Position numbers and translations under genes: made by a program. Of a stretch of DNA of 55,274 bases, positions 34,115 to 44,042 are shown one piece after another. Source of the DNA: Pseudomonadota bacterium. Lineage in GTDB: Bacteria > Pseudomonadota > Gammaproteobacteria > Burkholderiales > Burkholderiaceae_C. Under the pieces are notes generated by a model. It was given only the letters and a program-made list of their open reading frames with translations. It was not told the origin of the DNA and did no database searches. Position 1 is the stretch's first letter, and each line of letters begins with the position of its first letter. The stretch is taken from NCBI GenBank assembly GCA_023387335.1, contig JAEWIF010000028.1:1-55274 (forward strand), written 5' to 3'.

Positions 34115-34501
34115 ATGAAACGCTGGATCTTCCCCGCCGCGCTGCTGCTCGCGGCCTTCGCCGCCCAGGCCCAGGTGCCCCTGCGCACCGCCCCGGCCGA
34201 CGTCAAGCCGGGCCGCCTGACCGTCACCGTCCCGCCGCAGATCAGCCTGAACGGCCAGCCCGACCGGCTGTCGCCCGGCGCGCGCATCCGTGCCACCAAC
34301 AACATGCTGGTGATGTCGGGCTCGGTGGTCGGACAGGCGCTGCCGGTGGTGTTCCGCCGCGACGGCATGGGCCTGGTGCACGAGGTCTGGGTGCTGACGG
34401 AAGAGGAGTACGCCAGGGTCGCGCCCAACGACGACGGCTCGCCCGAGGGCCACAAGCGGTTCGCCGAGGCGCTGCAGATCATCTTCGGCGGACGGAAGTA
34501 G
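34115..34501 (+). CDS. Small exported protein of unknown function
   Basis: This 128-residue protein has a clear signal peptide (MKRWIFPAALLLAAFAAQA|Q) and no other membrane helix. The mature part is a short beta-rich domain with PPQISLNGQPDRLSPGARIRATNN (landmark around 40-65) and a C-terminal VWVLTEEEYARVAP segment. I do not recognise a characterised family. It lies between the tRNA terminator and miaB, whose ATG is 7 bases after its stop, so it may be co-transcribed with miaB. Confidence 0.8.
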   Translation: MKRWIFPAALLLAAFAAQAQVPLRTAPADVKPGRLTVTVPPQISLNGQPDRLSPGARIRATNNMLVMSGSVVGQALPVVFRRDGMGLVHEVWVLTEEEYARVAPNDDGSPEGHKRFAEALQIIFGGRK

Positions 34502-34508
34502 GCCCGCC

Positions 34509-35846
34509 ATGAAGAAGGTTTACGTCAAGACCTTCGGCTGCCAGATGAACGAGTACGACTCGGACAAGATGGCGGACGTGCTGCACGCGGCCGAAGGCTA
34601 CGAATCCACGCAGGACCCCGAGGAAGCCGACCTCATCCTCTTCAACACGTGCTCGGTGCGCGAGAAGGCCCAGGAGAAGGTGTTCTCCGACCTCGGCCGC
34701 GTGAAGCACCTGAAAGCCAAGGGCGTGCTGATCGGCGTCGGCGGCTGCGTCGCCAGCCAGGAAGGCGCCGCCATCATCGAGCGCGCCCCGTACGTCGACG
34801 TGGTGTTCGGCCCGCAGACCCTGCACCGCCTGCCCCAGATGCTGGCCGAGCGCCGCCACCAGGGCCGCCCGCAGGTCGACATCAGCTTCCCGGAGATCGA
34901 GAAGTTCGACAACCTGCCGCCCGCGCGGGTGGACGGCGCCTCGGCCTTCGTGTCGATCATGGAAGGCTGCTCCAAGTACTGCAGCTACTGCGTGGTGCCC
35001 TACACCCGCGGCGAGGAAGTCTCGCGCCCATTCGACGACGTGCTCACCGAAGTGGCGGGCCTGGCCGACCAGGGCGTCAAGGAAGTGACGCTGCTCGGCC
35101 AGAACGTCAACGCCTACCGCGGCAGGATGGGCGAGACGGCCGAGATCGCCGACTTCGCACTGCTGATCGAGTACGTGGCCGGCATCCCCGGCGTCGAGCG
35201 CATCCGCTACACCACCAGCCACCCGAACGAGTTCACCCAGCGCCTGGTCGAGGTCTACGGCAAGGTGCCGCAGCTGGTGAGCCACCTGCACCTGCCAGTG
35301 CAGCACGGCAGCGACCGCATCCTGATGGCGATGAAGCGCGGCTACACGGCGATGGAATACAAGAGCACCATCCGCAAGCTGCGCGCGGTGCGGCCGCAGA
35401 TCTCGCTGTCCACCGACTTCATCGTCGGCTTCCCCGGCGAAACCGATGACGACTTCGCCAGGATGATGAAGCTCGTCGACGACGTCGGCTACGACGCCAG
35501 CTTCAGCTTCATCTTCAGCCCGCGCCCCGGCACGCCCGCCGCCGCGCTGCACGACGACACGCCGCACGAGGTCAAGCTGCGCCGCCTGCAGCACCTGCAG
35601 GCCGTGCTGGAAGAGAACGTGCAGCGCATCAGCGCCAGCCGCGTCGGCACGGTGCAGCGCATCCTGGTCGAAGGCCCTTCGCGCAAGGACAAGACCGAGC
35701 TGATGGGCCGCACCGAGTGCAACCGCATCGTCAACTTCGCCGGGCCGCAGCGCCTGGTCGGGCAGATGGTCGACGTCACCATCACGCAGGCCCTGCCGCA
35801 CTCGCTGCGCGGCGAGGTCGTGGTGCGTGAAACCGCGGCGGCCTGA
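34509..35846 (+). CDS. miaB: tRNA-2-methylthio-N6-dimethylallyladenosine synthase
   Basis: This 445-residue radical-SAM methylthiotransferase modifies A37 of tRNAs that read codons starting with U. The N-terminal MTTase domain has KTFGCQMNEYDSDKM with the first cluster Cys, plus NTCSVREKA and GGCVASQEG. The radical-SAM cluster is C154-SKY-C158-SY-C161. A C-terminal TRAM domain ends the protein. Length is normal. The glrK-like sensor gene follows after 9 bases. Confidence 0.96.
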   Translation: MKKVYVKTFGCQMNEYDSDKMADVLHAAEGYESTQDPEEADLILFNTCSVREKAQEKVFSDLGRVKHLKAKGVLIGVGGCVASQEGAAIIERAPYVDVVFGPQTLHRLPQMLAERRHQGRPQVDISFPEIEKFDNLPPARVDGASAFVSIMEGCSKYCSYCVVPYTRGEEVSRPFDDVLTEVAGLADQGVKEVTLLGQNVNAYRGRMGETAEIADFALLIEYVAGIPGVERIRYTTSHPNEFTQRLVEVYGKVPQLVSHLHLPVQHGSDRILMAMKRGYTAMEYKSTIRKLRAVRPQISLSTDFIVGFPGETDDDFARMMKLVDDVGYDASFSFIFSPRPGTPAAALHDDTPHEVKLRRLQHLQAVLEENVQRISASRVGTVQRILVEGPSRKDKTELMGRTECNRIVNFAGPQRLVGQMVDVTITQALPHSLRGEVVVRETAAA

Positions 35847-35855
35847 CCGCGGCGC

Positions 35856-37292
35856 ATGGCCCGCGCGCGATTCCATCTCTCGTTCCATCAGCTGCTGCTG
35901 ATCGCCTTCATCCTGGTGGGGGCGCTGCTGGGCGGCACCGCGCTGCGCGCGGTGGTCGTGCTCGACCGGCTGATGGCCCAGAGCCGCGGCGCCACCACCG
36001 CCGCCCTGGAGCTCAGCGCCAGCGCGCAGACGCTCAACGAGCGCACCGTGGACATGGAGCGCGCCTTGCGCCAGTCGCTGATCCTGGGCGACGCGGTGCT
36101 GCGCCGCCGCTTCGACGAGGAAGCGGGGCGGGCCAAGGCGGCGCTCAAGCGGCTCACCGACCAGGGCCTGGCGCCCGAGCACGCCCGCACCTGGAACGAA
36201 CACCTCCAGCTGGTCGAGGAGCAGCTGCGAGGCTCCGCCGACACGGCACTGGAGCGCGAGCGCGTGGTCGCCCAGCGGTTTCGCGAATACGACGGCATCA
36301 ACACCGGCATCTCGCGCGAGGTGCAGCGGCTGATCGGCGAGCGCGACCGCCAGCTGCGCGAGCGCCTGGACAACAGCCGCTCGCGCCTGATGCAGCAGGT
36401 GGTGCTGGTGCTGCTGCTCACCTCGCTGCTGATCGCCGGCCTGGGCATCTGGCTGGCCGGGCCGTTCAAGCGGTTGGAAGCGGCCATCGCCGCGCTCGGC
36501 CAGAACCGGCTGGACGAGCCGATCGAGATCCAGGGCCCCGACGACGTGCGGCGGCTGTCGCGCCAGCTCGACTGGCTGCGCCTGCGCCTGACCGAACTGG
36601 ACGCCGACAAGGCGCGCTTCCTGCGGCACGTCTCACACGAGCTGAAGACCCCCCTGGCCTCGCTTCGCGAAGGCGTGTCGCTGCTACAGGAAGGCGTGGC
36701 CGGCGAGCTGACCAGCCGGCAGCAGGAAGTGGTGCGCATCCTGCAGCACAACGCCGCCGTGCTGCAGGAGCGCATCGAGGCGCTGCTGCGCTTCAACGCC
36801 GCCGCGTTCGAGGCGCGCCAGCTGCGCCGCCGCCCGGTCGACCTGCTCGCCCTGCTGCACGACCAGGCCGAGGCCCAGCGCCTGCAGTGGCACGCCAAGG
36901 AACTGGCGATCGACATCGAGGGCGACAGCGTGGTCGCGCCGGTCGACCCCGACAAGCTGGGCGCGGCCCTCGCCAACCTGCTCACCAACGCCATTCGCTT
37001 CTCGCCGCACGGCAGCCGAATCCGCCTGCAGCTGCGGCGCCTGCCCAGCGCGGTGGAGATCGACGTGCGCGATGCCGGCCCGGGAATTGCCGAGGCCGAC
37101 CGGGCCCGCGTGTTCGAACCCTTCTACCGCGGCGAGCGCCAGCCCGTGGACGCGCCGCCCGGCACCGGCATCGGCCTGTCCATCGTGCAGGAATACATTG
37201 CAGCCCATGGCGGCCGGATCACCCTGCTGCCGCCCCCGAAGGACGACCATTCGGGCGCCCATTTCCGGATCGAACTGCCCCATGCCGCCTGA
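35856..37292 (+). CDS. glrK: Sensor histidine kinase, GlrK/QseE-like
   Basis: This 478-residue inner-membrane kinase has helices at about 13-35 and 181-203 enclosing a helical periplasmic sensor domain, then a HAMP region, a HisKA domain with phosphorylated H261 (HVSHELKTPLASL), and an ATPase domain ending GTGIGLSIVQEYIAAHGG. The gene order kinase, QseG-like lipoprotein, sigma-54 regulator matches the GlrK-QseG-GlrR (QseEGF) envelope-stress module of enterics. Its end overlaps the lipoprotein gene by 11 bases. Confidence 0.88.
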   Translation: MARARFHLSFHQLLLIAFILVGALLGGTALRAVVVLDRLMAQSRGATTAALELSASAQTLNERTVDMERALRQSLILGDAVLRRRFDEEAGRAKAALKRLTDQGLAPEHARTWNEHLQLVEEQLRGSADTALERERVVAQRFREYDGINTGISREVQRLIGERDRQLRERLDNSRSRLMQQVVLVLLLTSLLIAGLGIWLAGPFKRLEAAIAALGQNRLDEPIEIQGPDDVRRLSRQLDWLRLRLTELDADKARFLRHVSHELKTPLASLREGVSLLQEGVAGELTSRQQEVVRILQHNAAVLQERIEALLRFNAAAFEARQLRRRPVDLLALLHDQAEAQRLQWHAKELAIDIEGDSVVAPVDPDKLGAALANLLTNAIRFSPHGSRIRLQLRRLPSAVEIDVRDAGPGIAEADRARVFEPFYRGERQPVDAPPGTGIGLSIVQEYIAAHGGRITLLPPPKDDHSGAHFRIELPHAA

Positions 37293-37895
37293 CCGCGTCG
37301 CCACCCTCTTTCGCCTGCTCGCGCTGCCGCTGGCCGCGGCGGCCCTGACGATCGCCTGCGCGGCGCCCGCGCCGCTGGCCGAGCCCGAGCCGCCCGAGCC
37401 CATGCCAGCGAGCCCGGAACCCGCGCCGCAAGCCGAACCGCCGGCTCTCCCCGCCCCGGCGCCGGCGCCCGCGCCGGCCGCCACCAACGCCGAACCGCCC
37501 GCGCTGGTCCTGCTGGCCTACGCCGACCAGGTCCGATCGATGCCCGCTTCAGCGGCGGCGCAGGAGCTCGCGCGACTTTCCAGCCTGGCGCCCAGCGCCG
37601 CCAATCTCGTTCAGATGGCCCTCGTGCTCCTGCAGACCCGCGGGCCCGGCGACGTCGGCCGCGCGGCCCAGCTCCTCCAACGCGTGCAGTCCGACGACAG
37701 CCGCGAGGCGCGCCCGCTGCATCCGCTCGCGCGCTTGCTCGCCGCCCACCTGGCCGAGCAGCGCAAGGTGGAGGAACAGTCCGAGCGCAACGCGCAGCAG
37801 CTGCGCGATGCCCAGCGCCGCGTCGACCAGTTGCAGGACCGGCTGGACGCCCTGCGCGCCATCGAACGCGCGCGCCCGAGCCGCCCCGCCGCGCC

Positions 37896-37899
<4 letters not shown>
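37282..37899 (+). CDS. QseG-like lipoprotein candidate
   Basis: This 205-residue protein starts with a hydrophobic export signal ending LTIAC, an imperfect lipobox with Cys near residue 26. A Pro/Ala/Glu-rich stretch (about 28-72) follows, then a helical domain and a C-terminal coiled coil (about 150-195, KVEEQSERNAQQLRDAQRRV). In enterics QseG is an outer-membrane lipoprotein that activates the GlrK kinase. Similarity here is mainly by position and layout, so the call is an inference. It overlaps glrK by 11 bases and glrR by 4. Confidence 0.7.
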
Positions 37900-39308
<1,409 letters not shown>

Positions 39309-39320
39309 AGGACAAACCCC

Positions 39321-39423
39321 TGTCGCCGCCCGGCGACAAAATCCCGGGTTTTGGGCCGTTTCCCGGGCGTGGCGCCAACCCAACAACAAAAAGCGCTCGC
39401 AAGTCCTTGTCAGCAAAGGACTT
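39321..39423. repeat. Two inverted repeats in the glrR-opgG gap
   Basis: In the 148-base gap, TGTCGCCG-CC-CGGCGACA (39321-39338) is a perfect 8-bp palindrome. AAGTCCTT (39401-39408) pairs with AAGGACTT (39416-39423) around a 7-base loop. TCCCGGG also occurs twice (39342 and 39361). The first could end the glrR transcript, although no T-tract follows, and the second could be part of the opgGH control region. Confidence 0.5.
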
Positions 39424-39456
39424 TCGACCTGGCCTAGGGTTTGCACTAGCAGCGGC

Positions 39457-41031
39457 ATGCCCTTGGTGCTTTCCTTGTTCGCCCCCTTGTCGCGCTGGGG
39501 CCTCCTCATGGGTTGCCTGCTGGCCGCGCCGATGGCGCTGGCCCAGGCGTGGAACCTCGACTCCGTTTCCGAGCTGGCGCGTGCGCGCGCCGCCCAGCCC
39601 TGGCAGGAACCCGTCTCCGATCTGCCGCCGGCCCTGGCCGCGCTGGACTACGACGGCCTGCGCGACATCCGCTTCCGTCCCGACCGCGCGCTGTGGCGCG
39701 ACGCCGCCCTGCCGTTCGAGGCCATGTTCTTCCACCGCGGCCGCTACCACCCGCAGCCGGTGCGCGTGCACGAGTTGCAGGAGGACGGCCGCGTGCGCGA
39801 CGTGCCGTGGCGCCGCGCCGATTTCGACTACGGCAAGAACACGCTGTCCACCGAAGGCTGGCCCGACCTCGGCCACGCCGGGCTTCGCATCCACTACCCG
39901 CTGAACGGCGACGCCTACAAGGACGAGCTGATCGTCTTCCTGGGCGCGAGCTATTTCCGCGCGCTCGGCCAGGGCCAGCAGTACGGGCTGTCGGCCCGCG
40001 GGCTCGCGATCGACACCGCCGGCGCCAGCGGCCCGGAGGAGTTCCCGCGCTTCTCGGACTTCTGGATCCAGCGGCCCGGCCAGGACGCCAAGGAACTCGT
40101 GGTGTACGCGCTGCTGGAGTCGCCGCGCGCGACCGGCGGCTACCGCTTCGTGGTCAAGCCGGGCCGCTCCACGGTCGTGGAAGTGACGGCGCGCGTGTTC
40201 CTGCGCGGCGGCGTCGCCCAGCCGATCGCCACGCTCGGCCTGGCGCCGCTGACCAGCATGTTCCTGTCGGGCGAGAACCAGCCGCGCCCCGGCGACTTCC
40301 GCCCCGAGGTGCACGACTCCGACGGCCTGCTGGTCGAGAGCAGCGACGGCGAATGGCTGTGGCGCCCGCTGCAGAACCCCGATTCGCCCGTCGTCACCAG
40401 CTTCACGCTGCCCGGCCTGCGCGGCTTCGGCCTGATGCAGCGCGACCGCAGCTTCGCCAGCTACGAGGACGCCGAGGCGCGCTACGAGCGCCGCCCCAGC
40501 GCCTGGGTCAAGCCGATCGGCGACTGGGGCCCGGGCCGCGTCGAGCTGCTGCAGCTGTCCACGCCGGACGAGACGCACGACAACATCGCCGCCTACTGGG
40601 TGCCGGCCCGCCTGCCCGCGCCCGGCGAGCCGCTCTCCTTCGCCTACGAGCTGCACTGGCAGGGCGACACGCAGCAGCGCCCGCCCGGCGCCTGGGCGAT
40701 GCAGTCGCGCCGCGGCCTGGGCTACCACCGCGTCGAGCAGGCCGCGGCGCTCGCGGGCTCGGTGCAGTACGTGGTCGATTTCACCGGTCCCGCGCTCGAC
40801 GCGCTGGGCCCCGACGCGCCCGTGCGCGCGGTGGCCAGCGCCGACGCCAACGGCCGCATCGAGCAGCAGCTCGTCTATTTCAACGCCGCCAGCCGCAGCT
40901 GGCGCATGACCTTGCGGGTGCGTCCGCTCGAGCCGGCCAAGCCGGTCGAACTGCGCGCCTACCTCCAAAACGGCAACGACACCCTGAGCGAAACATGGAC
41001 CTCCATCGTGCTACCCGACGCCGCCCACTGA
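39457..41031 (+). CDS. opgG: Periplasmic glucan biosynthesis protein G
   Basis: This 524-residue protein has a signal peptide ending near PMALA|QA and the full OpgG/MdoG domain, with YDGLRDIRFRPDRALW, FHRGRYHPQPVRVHE and ELIVFLGASYFRALGQGQQYGLSARGLA landmarks (the last about 150-178). OpgG works with OpgH in making osmoregulated periplasmic glucans, probably shaping the backbone or adding branches in the periplasm. The opgH start lies inside its last 37 bases, giving the classic opgGH operon. Confidence 0.95.
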   Translation: MPLVLSLFAPLSRWGLLMGCLLAAPMALAQAWNLDSVSELARARAAQPWQEPVSDLPPALAALDYDGLRDIRFRPDRALWRDAALPFEAMFFHRGRYHPQPVRVHELQEDGRVRDVPWRRADFDYGKNTLSTEGWPDLGHAGLRIHYPLNGDAYKDELIVFLGASYFRALGQGQQYGLSARGLAIDTAGASGPEEFPRFSDFWIQRPGQDAKELVVYALLESPRATGGYRFVVKPGRSTVVEVTARVFLRGGVAQPIATLGLAPLTSMFLSGENQPRPGDFRPEVHDSDGLLVESSDGEWLWRPLQNPDSPVVTSFTLPGLRGFGLMQRDRSFASYEDAEARYERRPSAWVKPIGDWGPGRVELLQLSTPDETHDNIAAYWVPARLPAPGEPLSFAYELHWQGDTQQRPPGAWAMQSRRGLGYHRVEQAAALAGSVQYVVDFTGPALDALGPDAPVRAVASADANGRIEQQLVYFNAASRSWRMTLRVRPLEPAKPVELRAYLQNGNDTLSETWTSIVLPDAAH

Positions 41032-43031
41032 GGCAGGCCGGCCTGTCCGACACCGGCGGGGATTCGTCCGCCGCAGTGACTTCGCGGCGCAGCCGCCTGC
41101 GCGCGGAGCGGCATCCGAATTCGGTGACGGCCCCGCCGATCAATCGCGGCTCCATGCCGCTCGTGCCCTGGCGCGGCTTCTGGAACAGCGTCGCGCTCGC
41201 CACGCTCACGCGCGCGCAGCGACTGCTGCCGGGCGGCGCTTCCCGGCCGCGCTGGGCGCGCCAGCCCTGGGAGCAGGCCGCGCAGCGCCGCCGCGCGGCT
41301 TTCGCGGCGATCGCCGTGATCAGCAGCGCGATCGCCACCTTCCTCTTCGCCTCGGCCCAGCCGGAGTACGACAACGCCTGGCTGTTCTACGGCGAGGTGG
41401 CTTTGTTCGCCGCGCTGTCGGCCTGGGTGGTGACCGGCTTCGCGACCGCGCTGATGGGCTTCTGGGTGATGCTGCACGGCGACGAGCACGGCATCTCGGC
41501 CGAGGCGGTGCGCGACGACGCGCTGGCGCCGGACGTACGCACCGCGGTGATCATGCCGATCTGCGAGGAGCACGTGCCCACGGTGTTCGCCGGCCTGCGC
41601 GCCACCTGCGAGTCGCTCGCCGCGACCGGCAAGGGCCGGCAGTTCGACGTGTTCGTGCTGTCCGACAGCCGCGAGCCGCAGACGCTGGCCGCCGAGCGCG
41701 CCGAGTGGGAAGCGCTGCGCCTCGCGCTGGCCGCCCAGCCCGATGGCCCGCAGGTCGAGGTGTACTACCGCCACCGCACGCGCCGCACCCACCGCAAGGC
41801 CGGCAACGTGGCCGACTTCTGCCGCCGCTGGGGCCGCGACTACCGCTACATGGTGGTGCTGGACGCCGACAGCGTGATGAGCGGCGACTGCCTGGTGACG
41901 CTGGCCAAGCTGATGGAAGCGCACCCGCAGGCCGGCATCATGCAGACGGCCACGCAGCCGATCGGCCATTCCACGCTGCACGCCCGCGCGCAGCAGTTCG
42001 CCTCGCGCGTGACGGGCCGCCTGTTCACGCTGGGCCTGCAGTACTGGCAGCTGGGCGAATCGCACTACTGGGGCCACAACGCCATCCTGCGCGTGGAGCC
42101 GTTCATGGCCCATTGCGGCCTGGCGCCCATCGAGGGCCGCGGCGGCCTGTCGGGCGGGATCATGTCGCACGACTTCGTCGAGGCCGCGCTGATGCGCCGC
42201 GCCGGCTGGCACGTGTGGCTGGTGACCGACCTGGCCGGCAGCTACGAGCAGCCGCCGCCGGACCTGCTGTCCGAGCTGCAGCGCGACCGCCGCTGGTGCC
42301 AGGGCAACCTGCAGAACGCGCAGCTGATCGCCGAGCCGGGCATCCACCGTGTGCACCGCGCCATGTTCGCCATCGGCGCGATGTCGTACCTGTCCGCGCC
42401 GCTGTGGCTCGCCTTCCTGCTGTCGGGCACGGCGCTGTGGATGTCGGGCGCGCTGGTGCTGACGGGCGCGCAGGCCGCGCCGGCCGAGCTGATCGGCCTG
42501 TGGGCCTGGACGCTGGTGATGTTGTTCCTGCCGCGCGTGCTGGGCCTCGCGGCCGTGGTCATGCGGGGCGAACAGCGCTCGTTCGGCGGCATCCCCCGCC
42601 TGCTGGCCAGCGCGGTGATCGAGACCGGCCTGGCGCTGCTGCAGGCGCCGGTGCGCATGCTGGCCCACACGCTGTTCGTGGCGGTGGCGCTCACGGGCAT
42701 CAAGCTGAAGTGGATCTCGCCCCCGCGCGAAGCCAACGGCATCCGCTGGGCCGACGCGGCCCGCCAGCTGCTGCCGCTGACGCTGGCGATCCTCGGCCTC
42801 GCGGCCGGAGTGGCCCTGGTGGACGTGGGTGCCCTGGTGGTGCTGCTGCCGGTGGCGCTGCCGCTGATGGTGTCGGTCCCGCTGGTGGTGGCGACCAGCC
42901 ACGTGGACTTCGGCACGTGGCTGCGCTCGCGCGGGCTGATGCTGGTGCCGGAAGAGGCGGGTTCGCCGCCGGTGCTGCGGCGTGCGCGCCTGCACGCGGG
43001 GCGCGCGGCGCGGGGGCTGCGCGCCGCCTGA
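40995..43031 (+). CDS. opgH: Glucan biosynthesis glucosyltransferase H
   Basis: This 678-residue inner-membrane GT2 enzyme polymerises glucose from UDP-glucose into periplasmic glucan backbones. It has helices at about 100-120 and 130-164. The glycosyltransferase domain follows, with VIMPICEEH, the VLDADSVM Asp motif, a GGLSGGIMSHDFVEA segment, and the DRRWCQGN signature near 431-438. Several C-terminal helices complete it. I chose the ATG at 40995 (MDLHRATRR), which overlaps opgG by 37 bases; the frame stays open upstream only as a shadow of opgG. Confidence 0.93.
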   Translation: MDLHRATRRRPLRQAGLSDTGGDSSAAVTSRRSRLRAERHPNSVTAPPINRGSMPLVPWRGFWNSVALATLTRAQRLLPGGASRPRWARQPWEQAAQRRRAAFAAIAVISSAIATFLFASAQPEYDNAWLFYGEVALFAALSAWVVTGFATALMGFWVMLHGDEHGISAEAVRDDALAPDVRTAVIMPICEEHVPTVFAGLRATCESLAATGKGRQFDVFVLSDSREPQTLAAERAEWEALRLALAAQPDGPQVEVYYRHRTRRTHRKAGNVADFCRRWGRDYRYMVVLDADSVMSGDCLVTLAKLMEAHPQAGIMQTATQPIGHSTLHARAQQFASRVTGRLFTLGLQYWQLGESHYWGHNAILRVEPFMAHCGLAPIEGRGGLSGGIMSHDFVEAALMRRAGWHVWLVTDLAGSYEQPPPDLLSELQRDRRWCQGNLQNAQLIAEPGIHRVHRAMFAIGAMSYLSAPLWLAFLLSGTALWMSGALVLTGAQAAPAELIGLWAWTLVMLFLPRVLGLAAVVMRGEQRSFGGIPRLLASAVIETGLALLQAPVRMLAHTLFVAVALTGIKLKWISPPREANGIRWADAARQLLPLTLAILGLAAGVALVDVGALVVLLPVALPLMVSVPLVVATSHVDFGTWLRSRGLMLVPEEAGSPPVLRRARLHAGRAARGLRAA

Positions 43032-43056
43032 AGAAAAGCGGCGCGCGTCTGGCGCG

Positions 43057-44022
43057 TTACTCGATACGGGCGCCGGACGCTTTCACGAGCGTGCCGGCGT
43101 TGTCGTAATCGGCGCGCAGCAGCTTCTGGAACTCGTCGGCGGACAGGTTGCCGCCGACTTCCACGCCCAGGTTGGTCAGGCGCTGCTGCACGGCCGGATC
43201 GGCCAGCACCTTGCCCATCGCGGCATTGAGCTTGTCCAGTTCGGCCTTGGGCATGCCGGCCGGCGCGAGCAGGCCGATCCAGGAATCGAACTTGTAGTTC
43301 GGCACGCCGGCTTCGGCGACGGTGGGCAGCTCGGGCAGGAAACGCGAGCGCTGCGTGCCGGTGTAGGCGAGCAGCTTGACGCGCGCGTCCTGCTTGAAGG
43401 GCACGATGCCGACCAGCGAAGACACCACGCCCTGCACGCGGCCGGCGAGCAGTTCGTTCACCGCGTCACCGGTGGACTTGAACGGCAGGTGCTGCATCTG
43501 CAGGCCGGCCTGCGCCAGGAAGTACGCCATGCCCAGGTGGGTGGCGCTGCCGTTGCCGGCGGATGCGTAGTTGAACTGGCCCGGCTTGGACTTGACCAGC
43601 TTCACGTAGTCGGCCAGGTTGTTCACGCCCAGGTTGCCCGGCGCGGCGATCACGTAGCCGGAATTGCCGATGTAGGCCACGCCGGTGAAGTCCTTGATCG
43701 GGTCGTAGGCCAGCTTGCTGTACAGGTGGCCGGCCAGCGTGTGGCTGGCCGCGGCCAGCACGAGCGTGTTGCCGTCCGCCGGCGACTTGGCGACCTGCGC
43801 CGTGCCGATGGTGCCGCCCGCGCCGGGACGGTTCTCCACCACCACCGAGGCGCCGAGCAGCTGCCCCAGCTCCGCGTTGAAGGTGCGCGCCACGGTGTCC
43901 TGCACCGCGCCGGGCCCGAACGGCACGACGATGCGGATCACGCGTTGCGCGTGGACGGGCGAAGCCGCGGCGGCGGCCAGGGTCAGCGCCGCGAAGGCGC
44001 GCAGGATCGGACGGCGTTTCAT
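43057..44022 (-). CDS. Tripartite tricarboxylate transporter substrate-binding protein (Bug family)
   Basis: This 321-residue periplasmic protein has a signal peptide (MKRRPILRAF...SPVHA|Q) and the Bug/TctC family segments IRIVVPFGPGAVQDTVAR, VVENRPGAGGTIGTAQVAKSPADG (about 60-83), and PFKSTGDAVNELLAGRV. Bug proteins bind small carboxylates and are greatly expanded in Burkholderiales, often with no transporter gene nearby; none is adjacent here. It lies 20 bases after an M20 amidohydrolase gene on the same strand, so the ligand may be an amide or N-acyl compound that the hydrolase cleaves. Confidence 0.93.
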   Translation of the reverse strand: MKRRPILRAFAALTLAAAAASPVHAQRVIRIVVPFGPGAVQDTVARTFNAELGQLLGASVVVENRPGAGGTIGTAQVAKSPADGNTLVLAAASHTLAGHLYSKLAYDPIKDFTGVAYIGNSGYVIAAPGNLGVNNLADYVKLVKSKPGQFNYASAGNGSATHLGMAYFLAQAGLQMQHLPFKSTGDAVNELLAGRVQGVVSSLVGIVPFKQDARVKLLAYTGTQRSRFLPELPTVAEAGVPNYKFDSWIGLLAPAGMPKAELDKLNAAMGKVLADPAVQQRLTNLGVEVGGNLSADEFQKLLRADYDNAGTLVKASGARIE

Positions 44023-44042
44023 CAGGAGGTCTCCTTTGTTGT

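Noticed and set aside
40959..42995. 678-codon minus-strand frame opposite opgH
   Set aside because: Shadow of opgH; Gln/His/Arg-rich low-complexity translation with no family features.
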